Source of the DNA: an uncultured Pelagibacteraceae bacterium
GTDB lineage: Bacteria; Pseudomonadota; Alphaproteobacteria; Pelagibacterales; Pelagibacteraceae
Assembly: GCA_902630065.1 (NCBI GenBank)
Contig: CACOTF010000001.1
Span: forward strand, 245,680 to 309,679
Length of the DNA: 64,000 bases
Direction of reading: 5' to 3'
Shown: piece after piece, positions 26,354 to 34,054 of the stretch
Numbering within the stretch: position 1 is the stretch's first letter
Layout: every line of letters begins with the position of its first letter
Made by a program: the position numbers and the translations under genes
The notes under the pieces: model-generated
Seen by the model: only the letters and a program-made list of their open reading frames with translations
What the model was told of the DNA's origin: nothing
Databases searched by the model: none

Positions 26354-27478
26354 ATGAAAAGAGCAGTTATAGCAGGATATGTAAGATCACCTTTTACAAT
26401 GGCAAGAAAAGGTGAATTAATTGACGTTAAGCCTGTAAATATGTTTGCCGAGGTTGTTAAAAATCTTGTATCTAAAACTAAAGTAAACCCTGCTGATATT
26501 GAGGATATTATTGTTGGATGCGCTTTCCAGGTTGGGGAGCAGAGTTTTAATATTGGAAAACTAACAACATTTTTATCTGGGATGGAAATACATACGTCTG
26601 GAATGACTGTTGATAGATGGTGTGGTTCATCTATGGAAGCTATTCATGTTGCAGCGGGAAAAATAGCGATGGGTGCAGGTAAAGTTTTTGTATGTGGAGG
26701 TGTTGAAAGTATGACTAGAGTGACAACTGGCTTTGAACCAATACCTTATCCTTACACAGATAAAGAAAATCCAAATGTTTATTTTTCAATGGGTATAACT
26801 GCTGAAAATGTTGCTAAGAGATATAAAATTTCAAGAACTGAGCAACAAGAGTTTGCAATTCAAAGTCATCAAAAAGCTAATGAGGCTGAAGTTAAAGGTA
26901 AATTTAAAAATGAGATAGTTGAAATTGCTGGCTGCACAAAAGATGGAAATATACGTCCAAAAAGTAACCAAGAAACTTTGGATGGACTAAAACTTGCATT
27001 TGATCAAGAAGGAACTGTTACTGCAGCAACATCATCACCTCTTACTGATGGAGCAGCAGCAACATTGATATGTGAAGAAAGTTATGCAAAAGAAAATGGA
27101 TTAGAAATTTTTGGTAGAATCGTTGCAACTGGGGTTAAAGGATGTGAGCCTGATGTAATGGGACTTGGACCTATAGGTGCAACAAAAAAAGTATTGGAGA
27201 GAGCAAATTTATCAATTGATGATATTGATATTGTCGAAATTAATGAGGCTTTCGCATCTCAATCAATAGCATGTTTAAAAGATCTTGGTATCGATCAAAA
27301 GAAAGCTAATTTAGACGGTGGAGCATTAGCACTTGGGCATCCTCTTGGAGCAACAGGAGCAAGAATAACTGGTAAAGCTGCAGACTTACTTAGACGTGAA
27401 AATAAAAAATATGCTTTATCTACTCAATGTATAGGTTTAGGTATGGGTATTGCGACAATAATTGAGTCATTACATTAA
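26354..27478 (+). CDS. thiolase (acetyl-CoA acetyltransferase family)
   Basis: A 374-aa thiolase. Active-site residues are visible: Cys90 in DRWCGSS, the NEAFASQ motif near 287, His in GGALALGHPLGATGAR (near 325) and the second Cys in CIGLGMG. It either condenses acetyl-CoA or cleaves a 3-ketoacyl-CoA. It is 23 bp downstream of the DmdA-like gene on the same strand and its stop abuts the potC stop on the other strand with no intervening base. It could complete degradation of an acyl-CoA produced by the operon or could serve general beta-oxidation with the FadN-type enzyme. Confidence 0.85.
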   Translation: MKRAVIAGYVRSPFTMARKGELIDVKPVNMFAEVVKNLVSKTKVNPADIEDIIVGCAFQVGEQSFNIGKLTTFLSGMEIHTSGMTVDRWCGSSMEAIHVAAGKIAMGAGKVFVCGGVESMTRVTTGFEPIPYPYTDKENPNVYFSMGITAENVAKRYKISRTEQQEFAIQSHQKANEAEVKGKFKNEIVEIAGCTKDGNIRPKSNQETLDGLKLAFDQEGTVTAATSSPLTDGAAATLICEESYAKENGLEIFGRIVATGVKGCEPDVMGLGPIGATKKVLERANLSIDDIDIVEINEAFASQSIACLKDLGIDQKKANLDGGALALGHPLGATGARITGKAADLLRRENKKYALSTQCIGLGMGIATIIESLH

Positions 27479-28333
27479 TTATCTGTTAATTCCTCTTAAT
27501 CTTTCAGATCTTCTTCTTAACAATTCGGCGCTAATTAATATTAAAGTTGATAAAATGATTAAACACGTAGCAACTGCTAGAATGGTGGGACTTAATTGTT
27601 CTCTTAAACCTGTCCACATTTGAATTGGGATAGTTGTATTTTCAAGACCTGCCAAAAATAGCACTACTACAACTTCATCAAAAGACGTTACAAAAGCAAA
27701 TAAACCTCCTGAAATTACGCCAGGTAAAATTAAAGGAAGTGTTACTTTCATAAATGTATTTACTGGATTACTGCCCAAACTAGCTGCTGCTCTCGTTACA
27801 CTATGATCAAAGCCTGATAATGTTGCAGTAACAGTGATTACAACAAAAGGTGTTCCTAAAATTATATGAGCTAAAACTATTCCTGTATGAGTCGCTGCTA
27901 AACCTGCCTTTGCCATAAAGAAGAATATTGCAACACCAGATATAATAAGTGGAACTATCATTGGTGAAATTAAAGTTGCCATTATTATTCCTTTAAAAGG
28001 CATATGTCTGCTACTTAATCCCAATGCAGCAACTGTTCCTAAAATTACTGAGCCTAGCGTTGCAAATATAGCAATAATAAAACTATTCTTTGCAGCAAGT
28101 CCCCATGGATTTTTTGTTCCATAAACCATATCTTTGTACCATCTTAAAGAAAAAGCATCTGGGTCTAAATTTTTCATTCCTTCTGAAAAAACAAGAAACT
28201 CCTCTGCATTAAATGATAATGGAAATATTACAAACAAAGGTGCTATTAAAAAAATAAATACAAAAGTACATATGGCAATATAAAAATAATGCCAAATTCT
28301 ATATCTAGTTTCTGTATATTTTGGTAATGCCAT
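27479..28333 (-). CDS. potC: Pot-type ABC transporter permease (PotC-like)
   Basis: A 284-aa inner-membrane permease with six predicted helices and the EAA loop AASLGSNPVNTFMKVTLPLI (about 181-200), typical of the PotC branch of the spermidine/putrescine/ABC-2-oxoacid family. Last gene of the minus-strand unit eutA-doeA-potA-potD-potB-potC. Substrate cannot be read from the permease; context with an ectoine-hydrolase-like protein is discussed under findings. Confidence 0.88.
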   Translation of the reverse strand: MALPKYTETRYRIWHYFYIAICTFVFIFLIAPLFVIFPLSFNAEEFLVFSEGMKNLDPDAFSLRWYKDMVYGTKNPWGLAAKNSFIIAIFATLGSVILGTVAALGLSSRHMPFKGIIMATLISPMIVPLIISGVAIFFFMAKAGLAATHTGIVLAHIILGTPFVVITVTATLSGFDHSVTRAAASLGSNPVNTFMKVTLPLILPGVISGGLFAFVTSFDEVVVVLFLAGLENTTIPIQMWTGLREQLSPTILAVATCLIILSTLILISAELLRRRSERLRGINR

Positions 28334-28334
28334 T

Positions 28335-29597
28335 CTATCCTAATTTAATATTATCAACTCCAACTAGTTTGTTATAAATCCAATAAATAACCAAAACACC
28401 ACTAAGTAACATAAGTCCCATTGCAGAAGCAAAACTCCAATCTAAAGTTGACTTCATATGGTATGCTATTTGATTACTAATCAATGTTCCGGATGCACCT
28501 CCAACTAAAGCAGGTGTAATGTAATATCCAATTGCAAGAATAAAAACTAAAAGACAACCTGCCCCAATACCTGGTATTGTTAATGGAAAATATACTTTCC
28601 AAAAAGCTACGAAAGGTGTTCCACCAAGAGATTTACCTGCTCTCATCAAACTTGGCGATATAGTTTTCATTACACTGTAAAGCGGCAAAACCATAAATGG
28701 TAATAGAATTTGTGTCATTGCAACATAAGTTCCAACTTTATTGTACATCATTTCAGGCCTATTATCGTCTGCAACCAAACCTATCATTACAAAAAAGTCA
28801 TTAACAACTCCTTGTTGTTGGAGTAATATCATCCAACTTGCTGTTCTGACCAATAACGATGTCCAAAAAGGAAGGAGAACACATATCATTAATAAATTGC
28901 TGTATTTCATAGGAAGTGTTGCTAGCAAATGAGCTATTGGATAACCCATTAAAAAACAGAATACGGTAACAAAAAAAGCAACCTCTACAGTTCTTAACCA
29001 CAAAATTCTGTGTATTCTTCGATCTTCGCTAACTTGAGTAATTTTGTTATCTTCATTCAAATACATATCCATAGCTTTTAAATATTTAGCTGAAGTATAA
29101 GGGGGGGCAGTTCTTTTAATTGCTTGCCAGTATTCTAAATTTCTCCATCGTTTGTGAACTTTCATTATTTGTTCTTTAATACTTTGTGTCTCATCAATTT
29201 TATTTCTTTTAACTTGTCTAAATAATTTTTTTGTTATGGTAGTGAAACCATTTTTTTCTTTGTTAAGTCTTTGAGCTAATTTTCCATGTTCTTTTTTATC
29301 TACAAGAATTTTAAAGTCAGATAAGAATGAAGCAAATACTTCCTCTGGAGGAAGCTCTTTGCCATCCCAGGTCTCCATAGATTTAAATGTTTTAGGAAGC
29401 ATGTTAGTAATCATTTTATCATCAATGCTTCTTGTAAACATTTCACCAATTGGAAATATGTAAGTAATAATTAAAAATAATAATAAAGGCGCAACTAATA
29501 GAAACGCCTTAATTTTATTCTTCCTTTCAGCCTTTTTCAGACTTATCTCTAGAGGAATTCCGTCGGTAGTTAATATTTGTTTTGTTTCACTGCTCAT
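28335..29597 (-). CDS. potB: Pot-type ABC transporter permease with long insertion (PotB-like)
   Basis: A 420-aa permease, about 130 residues longer than a usual PotB (about 285). The first helix (about 32-50) is followed by a charged, Lys-rich region to about residue 190 (containing GKELPPEEVFASFL and EHGKLAQRLNKEKNG) before the remaining five helices and the EAA loop GKSLGGTPFVAFWKVYFPLT (about 318-337). The insertion should be periplasmic between helices 1 and 2 and could contact the binding protein. The gene abuts potC (1 bp) and is separated from potD by a terminator-like hairpin. Confidence 0.87.
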   Translation of the reverse strand: MSSETKQILTTDGIPLEISLKKAERKNKIKAFLLVAPLLLFLIITYIFPIGEMFTRSIDDKMITNMLPKTFKSMETWDGKELPPEEVFASFLSDFKILVDKKEHGKLAQRLNKEKNGFTTITKKLFRQVKRNKIDETQSIKEQIMKVHKRWRNLEYWQAIKRTAPPYTSAKYLKAMDMYLNEDNKITQVSEDRRIHRILWLRTVEVAFFVTVFCFLMGYPIAHLLATLPMKYSNLLMICVLLPFWTSLLVRTASWMILLQQQGVVNDFFVMIGLVADDNRPEMMYNKVGTYVAMTQILLPFMVLPLYSVMKTISPSLMRAGKSLGGTPFVAFWKVYFPLTIPGIGAGCLLVFILAIGYYITPALVGGASGTLISNQIAYHMKSTLDWSFASAMGLMLLSGVLVIYWIYNKLVGVDNIKLG

Positions 29598-29600
29598 AAA

Positions 29601-29627
29601 TAAAAAGGGCGACTTTAAAGTCGCCCT
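29601..29627 (-). terminator. terminator/attenuator between potD and potB
   Basis: Perfect inverted repeat AGGGCGACTTTAAAGTCGCCCT (sequence span 29606-29627) followed on the minus strand by a T-run (29601-29606, then ATTT). It has the form of a Rho-independent terminator. As potB has no other obvious promoter in the 66-bp gap, partial readthrough would set a high potD to potBC ratio. Confidence 0.8.
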
Positions 29628-29663
29628 ATATATATTATATTATACTAGTCTTTAATACTTATA

Positions 29664-30782
29664 TTATAGACCAGCTTTCATAGCTTCCCACTTCTCACCA
29701 AGTTCTGTGCCATTATCAGCCCAGAAAAATGGATCAACTAAAAAGTATTTTTTAGTATTCGCAGGAGCAGTTGGCATTTGAGGCATCATTTCAGTTTTAC
29801 CGTCTTTGTACCAAGGCTCATTAGCTTTGATAATTTCTAAAGATGATAATCTGTATGGTGCATAAGCGATATATTTAGCGCTTCCTGCTAACATTTCTGT
29901 GTTAGTCATCATTGCTAATGCTTTTTTAGCATTCGCTTCATCTGGTCCACCTTTTACAAGTGCGAAATATTCATAGTCAAGACCTTGTCCATCCCATACT
30001 TGCGCAATTGGAGCACCTTCACCAACTTCAGCGTTGAAGAATCTTCCATTCCAGCCTGTTGCCATTACAACTTCACCAGCAACTAATAATTCTGGTGGTT
30101 GAGCACCAGCTGACCAGAATACACATCCACCATTTGGATCTGTGCAAAGCTCTTTGATTTTGTTCATTGCTCTGTTAACACCAGCTTCTGTTTCTAGTAA
30201 CTTGTAGATCTCAGATCCACCTTTACCCATGTAAACACCGTCACCAGCTAAAGCAATTTCTAGGTTTGTAAGAGCAGATTTATAAATTGCTCTTTTTCCT
30301 GGAAATTTTTTAGTGTTGAAAAAGTCCTTAATAGTTGAAGGCGATTTTCCATCAAATGCTCTAGTATCATATGCGTAGTTCCATGAATATAGAATGTTTC
30401 CTACAGCACATTTACTTGGCATTGGAGCAAAGAAATCTTCACTTGCAGGTGTTCCATCTGGAGCTGCAGGGAAGTCTTTGTCAAAATCGAATTCAACAAA
30501 AATTCCTTCGTCACATCCATTGATAGTATCAAATGCGAATACATCGATAATATCCCAAGTAATGGCACCCGCTTCTTTTTGAGCCTTAATCTCAGATAAT
30601 CCACCTGAATAATCTACCCAGTTGATATCAACACCGAGAGCTTTTGCAGTTGGATCACCATACCCTAGCTTTTGAGACTCTGTATAAGCTCCACCCCAAG
30701 ATGCGACGGTTACCGCAAATGCAGATGTAGTTATTGAAAGAGCAAAAGAAAGAGCAAGTAATAATTTACTTAATTTTTTCAT
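29664..30782 (-). CDS. potD: periplasmic substrate-binding protein, PotD/PotF family
   Basis: A 372-aa precursor with a signal peptide cleaved near TSAFA (residues 19-23). The mature protein starts with VTVASWGGAYTESQK, the family motif, and has typical VAGEVVMATGWNGRFF and IAYAPYRLSSLE-like segments. The family binds polyamines and other small cationic or zwitterionic compounds; ligand not determinable by eye. Strong Shine-Dalgarno GGAGGA at 30786-30791 confirms the ATG. It has its own promoter candidate in the 113-bp gap after potA and is followed by a strong hairpin. Confidence 0.88.
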   Translation of the reverse strand: MKKLSKLLLALSFALSITTSAFAVTVASWGGAYTESQKLGYGDPTAKALGVDINWVDYSGGLSEIKAQKEAGAITWDIIDVFAFDTINGCDEGIFVEFDFDKDFPAAPDGTPASEDFFAPMPSKCAVGNILYSWNYAYDTRAFDGKSPSTIKDFFNTKKFPGKRAIYKSALTNLEIALAGDGVYMGKGGSEIYKLLETEAGVNRAMNKIKELCTDPNGGCVFWSAGAQPPELLVAGEVVMATGWNGRFFNAEVGEGAPIAQVWDGQGLDYEYFALVKGGPDEANAKKALAMMTNTEMLAGSAKYIAYAPYRLSSLEIIKANEPWYKDGKTEMMPQMPTAPANTKKYFLVDPFFWADNGTELGEKWEAMKAGL

Positions 30783-30785
30783 TTA

Positions 30786-30791
30786 TCCTCC
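30786..30791 (-). promoter_or_regulatory. strong Shine-Dalgarno of potD
   Basis: GGAGGA, 3 nt before the potD ATG. It stands out because most starts in this window have no recognisable Shine-Dalgarno. Confidence 0.8.
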
Positions 30792-30827
30792 GTTTAAACG
30801 TTTAATATAAATTAATTTATATGTTTA

Positions 30828-30856
30828 ATTACAACAAATAGGGCATTCAGAGTCAA
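30828..30856 (-). promoter_or_regulatory. candidate potD promoter with adjacent dyad
   Basis: On the minus strand TTGACT (30851-30856) and TGTAAT (30828-30833) are separated by 17 bp. Just downstream, 30798-30827 forms an imperfect AT-rich dyad (TTAAACATATAAATT and AATTTATATTAAACG), and CGTTTAAACG at 30791-30800 is a perfect palindrome touching the Shine-Dalgarno. The dyad could be an operator or an mRNA structure masking the ribosome site. Confidence 0.5.
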
Positions 30857-30895
30857 CAGGCCATTTTGTAAGTATTATATTAGGTATATTGTATG

Positions 30896-31981
30896 TTATT
30901 TAGGATCTAATGCTCTTGCATCTTGACTGTTCCAGCCAACATTTATTTCATTACCTAGTTTTAGATCTAATTCATTAGAACTATTTGGAACCTTTAATAT
31001 GAATTCCTTGTTTCCTAAAAGATTAATTCTCAATCTCGTATGATCACCGTGATAAATAACTTCTTCGATTTTACCTTTTTGGTTATTATCCATTTTATCT
31101 TTTGGATTTATCAATGCTCTTTCTGGTCTTATTGATACTGTGGTTTTATCACCTTTTGCATTTACAGATATTGGGTTTGCTAAAATTTCACCATTGTTAA
31201 GTTTTACTTTACACACACCTTTTGAAATATCTATGACTTCTCCTCCGAAGGTATTATTTTCTCCTATAAATTCTGCAACAAACGAGTTAACTGGTTCTTC
31301 ATACAACTTATCAGGGCTTGATAATTGTTGAACTTTTCCGTCATTAAATACAGCAATTCGATTTGACATTGTTAAAGCTTCACCCTGATCATGAGTAACG
31401 TATACGACAGTAACACCAATATTTTCGTGGATATGTTTTATTTCATATTGCATGCTTTCTCTTAAATTTTTGTCTAAAGCACCTAATGGTTCATCCATTA
31501 AAACAACAGCTGGATCAAAAACTAAGGCTCTTGCAACTGCAACTCTTTGTTGTTGTCCACCAGATAATTGTGCTGGCATTCTACTTTCAAATCCAGACAA
31601 AGATACCATCGATAATGCTTTATCAACTTTTTTGTCAATTTCGTCTTTTTGGATTTTTCTTACTTTTAATGGGAAAGCAAGATTTTCATAGACAGTCATA
31701 TGCGGAAATAGAGCATAATTTTGAAATACCATTCCTATTCCTCTTTTATGAGGAGGTATATTTGAAATTGGATTTGAATCTAAATAAATTTCGCCGTTTG
31801 TTGGAGTTTCAAAACCTGCTAACATCATTAAGCATGTTGTTTTTCCAGATCCTGAAGGTCCAAGCATAGTAATAAATTCACCCTCCGCAATATCTAAGTT
31901 TAAATCTTTAACAACTAAAACCTTACCATCGTAACTCTTGTCAACTTTATCAAACTTTACGAATTCTATATTTTTAGACAT
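30896..31981 (-). CDS. potA: Pot-type ABC transporter ATPase (PotA-like)
   Basis: A 361-aa ABC ATPase with Walker A GPSGSGKTT (about 42-50), signature LSGGQQQR (about 139-146), Walker B VVLMDEPLGALD and a C-terminal TOBE-type domain from about 280. It drives the PotBC permease. It lies 43 bp downstream of the M24 gene on the same strand and 113 bp before potD. Confidence 0.93.
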   Translation of the reverse strand: MSKNIEFVKFDKVDKSYDGKVLVVKDLNLDIAEGEFITMLGPSGSGKTTCLMMLAGFETPTNGEIYLDSNPISNIPPHKRGIGMVFQNYALFPHMTVYENLAFPLKVRKIQKDEIDKKVDKALSMVSLSGFESRMPAQLSGGQQQRVAVARALVFDPAVVLMDEPLGALDKNLRESMQYEIKHIHENIGVTVVYVTHDQGEALTMSNRIAVFNDGKVQQLSSPDKLYEEPVNSFVAEFIGENNTFGGEVIDISKGVCKVKLNNGEILANPISVNAKGDKTTVSIRPERALINPKDKMDNNQKGKIEEVIYHGDHTRLRINLLGNKEFILKVPNSSNELDLKLGNEINVGWNSQDARALDPK

Positions 31982-32024
31982 GACGAACTATAAAACATTT
32001 GTGTAGTTTATTTTCAACAGTTAA

Positions 32025-33194
32025 TTAACTCTTAATATGTAGTTCTTTTGGAAAATTACAGAATAACTCAAATCCAGTTTCTGTTACTCTTATAGCTTCT
32101 GAAGCTTCTACTCCCCATTCACCAAACTGCATTACAGCAATCATATGAAAACAAACATTTGGTTCTAAAACAGTCATATCACCTTTATAAATATTTAAAG
32201 TATGTTCTCCCCAGTCAGGTGGATAACCGATACCAATTGAATAACCAGTCCTTGATTTCTTTTCTATTTTATATTTATCTAAGATTTTCCAAAATGCTTG
32301 AGCAACATCATTAGCTGTATTCCCGGGTTTTGTAGCATCTATTCCTGCTTGAAGTGCTTCAATAGTTTTATTCATAGTATCTATTTTTAATTGATCAGGT
32401 TTGCCAAGCAGAACTGTTCGAGCCATTGGTGCATGGTATCTTTTATATACACCCGATAATTCAATTATTGTTGCCTCACCTTCTTTAAATTTATCTTGTG
32501 TTGCCGTTAAGTGTGATGCTGATGTTCCTTTTCCTGTAGGAAGCAAAGTTGCTATACTTGAGTATTCACCGCCATATTCTGGTGTTCCATAAAATAAAGC
32601 TTTTTGAATTTCTCCAACAGCATCACATTGTCTTACTCCTGGTTTAATAATATCAATTGCTGTTTGCATTCCTTTTTGAGAAATTAAAGCAGCAGACTTC
32701 ATATAATTTATCTCTGCATTAGATTTAATTAATCTAGCCCAGTTAACTAGTCGATCAGAATCGATGATATTTGCATTAGGTAATCCTTGTTTAATCTTTT
32801 CATAACAAAAAGCTGTAAAATAGTGAGCATCCATTTCAACTCCAATGGACAGTTTATCCCATTTTTTTTCTTTAATTACTTTGGTCAAGTAATCATAGGG
32901 ATGTTTTGGCCATGTATGAATATAACTCTCATCATAAACAATAATATTATCTTTATTTAAATAGGTCTTTATGTACGCCCCTCCTGCATCTTGATCTCTA
33001 ACAAAGCAAATTGGTTCTTCAGCATCAACATGAACTAATACACATTGTGCATAATAAAAAGACCAAGCATCATAACCTGTAAGATAATTCATGTTATTTG
33101 TGTCGTGAGAAATTATTAAATCAATTTTTTTTTCTCTCATCAGAGATTGAACTTTTAATAGTCTTTGTTTGTATTCCTCTTTTGAAAAAGACAT
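32025..33194 (-). CDS. doeA: M24-family hydrolase, ectoine hydrolase (DoeA/EutD)-like
   Basis: A 389-aa pita-bread-fold protein. The N-terminal part (MNYLTGYDAWSFYYAQCVLV) and the C-terminal part (GTPEYGGEYSSIATLLPTG, KKSRTGYSIGIGYPPDWGEH, FCNFPKELHIK) agree closely with what I remember of Halomonas DoeA, more than with proline aminopeptidases or creatinase. DoeA opens the ectoine ring to N-acetyl-diaminobutyrate. Support is the neighbouring EutA-like gene (3 bp upstream). The next enzymes, DoeB deacetylase and the EutBC or DoeD/DoeC set, are not adjacent, apart from possible ALDHs. The call is therefore good for family and probable, not proven, for substrate. Confidence 0.7.
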   Translation of the reverse strand: MSFSKEEYKQRLLKVQSLMREKKIDLIISHDTNNMNYLTGYDAWSFYYAQCVLVHVDAEEPICFVRDQDAGGAYIKTYLNKDNIIVYDESYIHTWPKHPYDYLTKVIKEKKWDKLSIGVEMDAHYFTAFCYEKIKQGLPNANIIDSDRLVNWARLIKSNAEINYMKSAALISQKGMQTAIDIIKPGVRQCDAVGEIQKALFYGTPEYGGEYSSIATLLPTGKGTSASHLTATQDKFKEGEATIIELSGVYKRYHAPMARTVLLGKPDQLKIDTMNKTIEALQAGIDATKPGNTANDVAQAFWKILDKYKIEKKSRTGYSIGIGYPPDWGEHTLNIYKGDMTVLEPNVCFHMIAVMQFGEWGVEASEAIRVTETGFELFCNFPKELHIKS

Positions 33195-33197
33195 AAA

Positions 33198-33938
33198 TTA
33201 ATCGAACAGTCTTCCAAATCCTTTTACAGATTTATTTTCACCTATGTTTTCTAAAGTTTCCCAGATTAAAGCTTGGTTGCTTGAGAGAACTGGAATTCCT
33301 AGTTTATCTTCTAATTTTTGTATCAAAGGAAGTACGGGTAAAGCGGTACAAGATACAAATAAAGCATCTGCTTCACTTACATCTAAATTTATAAGAACAT
33401 CAAACAGATAATTTTGATCTACTTTGCCAATCTCCATGTCAGAATGAATATCAAAGTAAGAATTTGAAGTAATTTCAAAACCAGATGATTTAAAATACTC
33501 AACAACATCGTCATTAACTTTTTTACTATAAGGTGTGAATATAGAAAGTTTTTTAATATTTAATTTTTTCAATGCTTTCAAAGCTGCTGTACTTGGTGTT
33601 GAAAGTTTTGCCTCAGGTTTTGCTGCTTGTATTTTATTTTTAATATTGTCATATCCTGCAGCTATAGTTCCTGAAGTACAAGCATATACAACACAATCTA
33701 ATTTTTGCTCTGGCAAGATATCTTTTGTGACTTGAGTAATATTCTCTGACATTTTGATCAAATTCTCTTTAGTTAAAGGGTTGTAACATTCTATTCTATT
33801 TACAAAAAAATCTATTTTTTTATCTTTAATTACAGTTATAAAATCTTTTTCAATCACTAGATCGGTTGCTAAAGCGATGAGCCCAATACGTGGATTTTGG
33901 TCATTTTCAAACTTTGGTTCTATTTTTTGTGATTTCAT
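33198..33938 (-). CDS. eutA: EutA-like Asp/Glu-racemase-superfamily protein
   Basis: About 246 aa with the racemase/maleate-isomerase/arylmalonate-decarboxylase fold: PRIGLIALATDLVIEKDF near the N-terminus, first active-site Cys region VVYACTSGTIAAGYD (about 89-103) and second Cys region ALFVSCTALPVLPLI (about 190-204). I chose the ATG at 33936-33938 (MKSQK) rather than the one 21 nt upstream, because the extra MWWYIIF is not family-like. In ectoine operons such as that of Sinorhizobium, EutA accompanies the M24 enzyme EutD, as here. It is divergent from the ALDH gene at 34055. Confidence 0.7.
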   Translation of the reverse strand: MKSQKIEPKFENDQNPRIGLIALATDLVIEKDFITVIKDKKIDFFVNRIECYNPLTKENLIKMSENITQVTKDILPEQKLDCVVYACTSGTIAAGYDNIKNKIQAAKPEAKLSTPSTAALKALKKLNIKKLSIFTPYSKKVNDDVVEYFKSSGFEITSNSYFDIHSDMEIGKVDQNYLFDVLINLDVSEADALFVSCTALPVLPLIQKLEDKLGIPVLSSNQALIWETLENIGENKSVKGFGRLFD

Positions 33939-34054
33939 AAATATAATATACCACCACATATTGATTAATCATTAAAATTTAAAAACTGCATCTAATTTCT
34001 TGAATGGTAAGATCAAATAAACATATAATAAGAAAAATTAATTTTGAAATATAA

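Noticed and set aside
31486..31869. 127-aa plus-strand ORF
   Set aside because: Lies antisense within potA, a fully convincing ABC ATPase, has low-complexity Leu/Phe/Gln composition and no family signature.
33939..33959. Upstream ATG of the EutA-like gene (extra MWWYIIF)
   Set aside because: Adds seven aromatic residues that do not fit a soluble racemase-fold N-terminus; the ATG at 33936-33938 gives the expected start.
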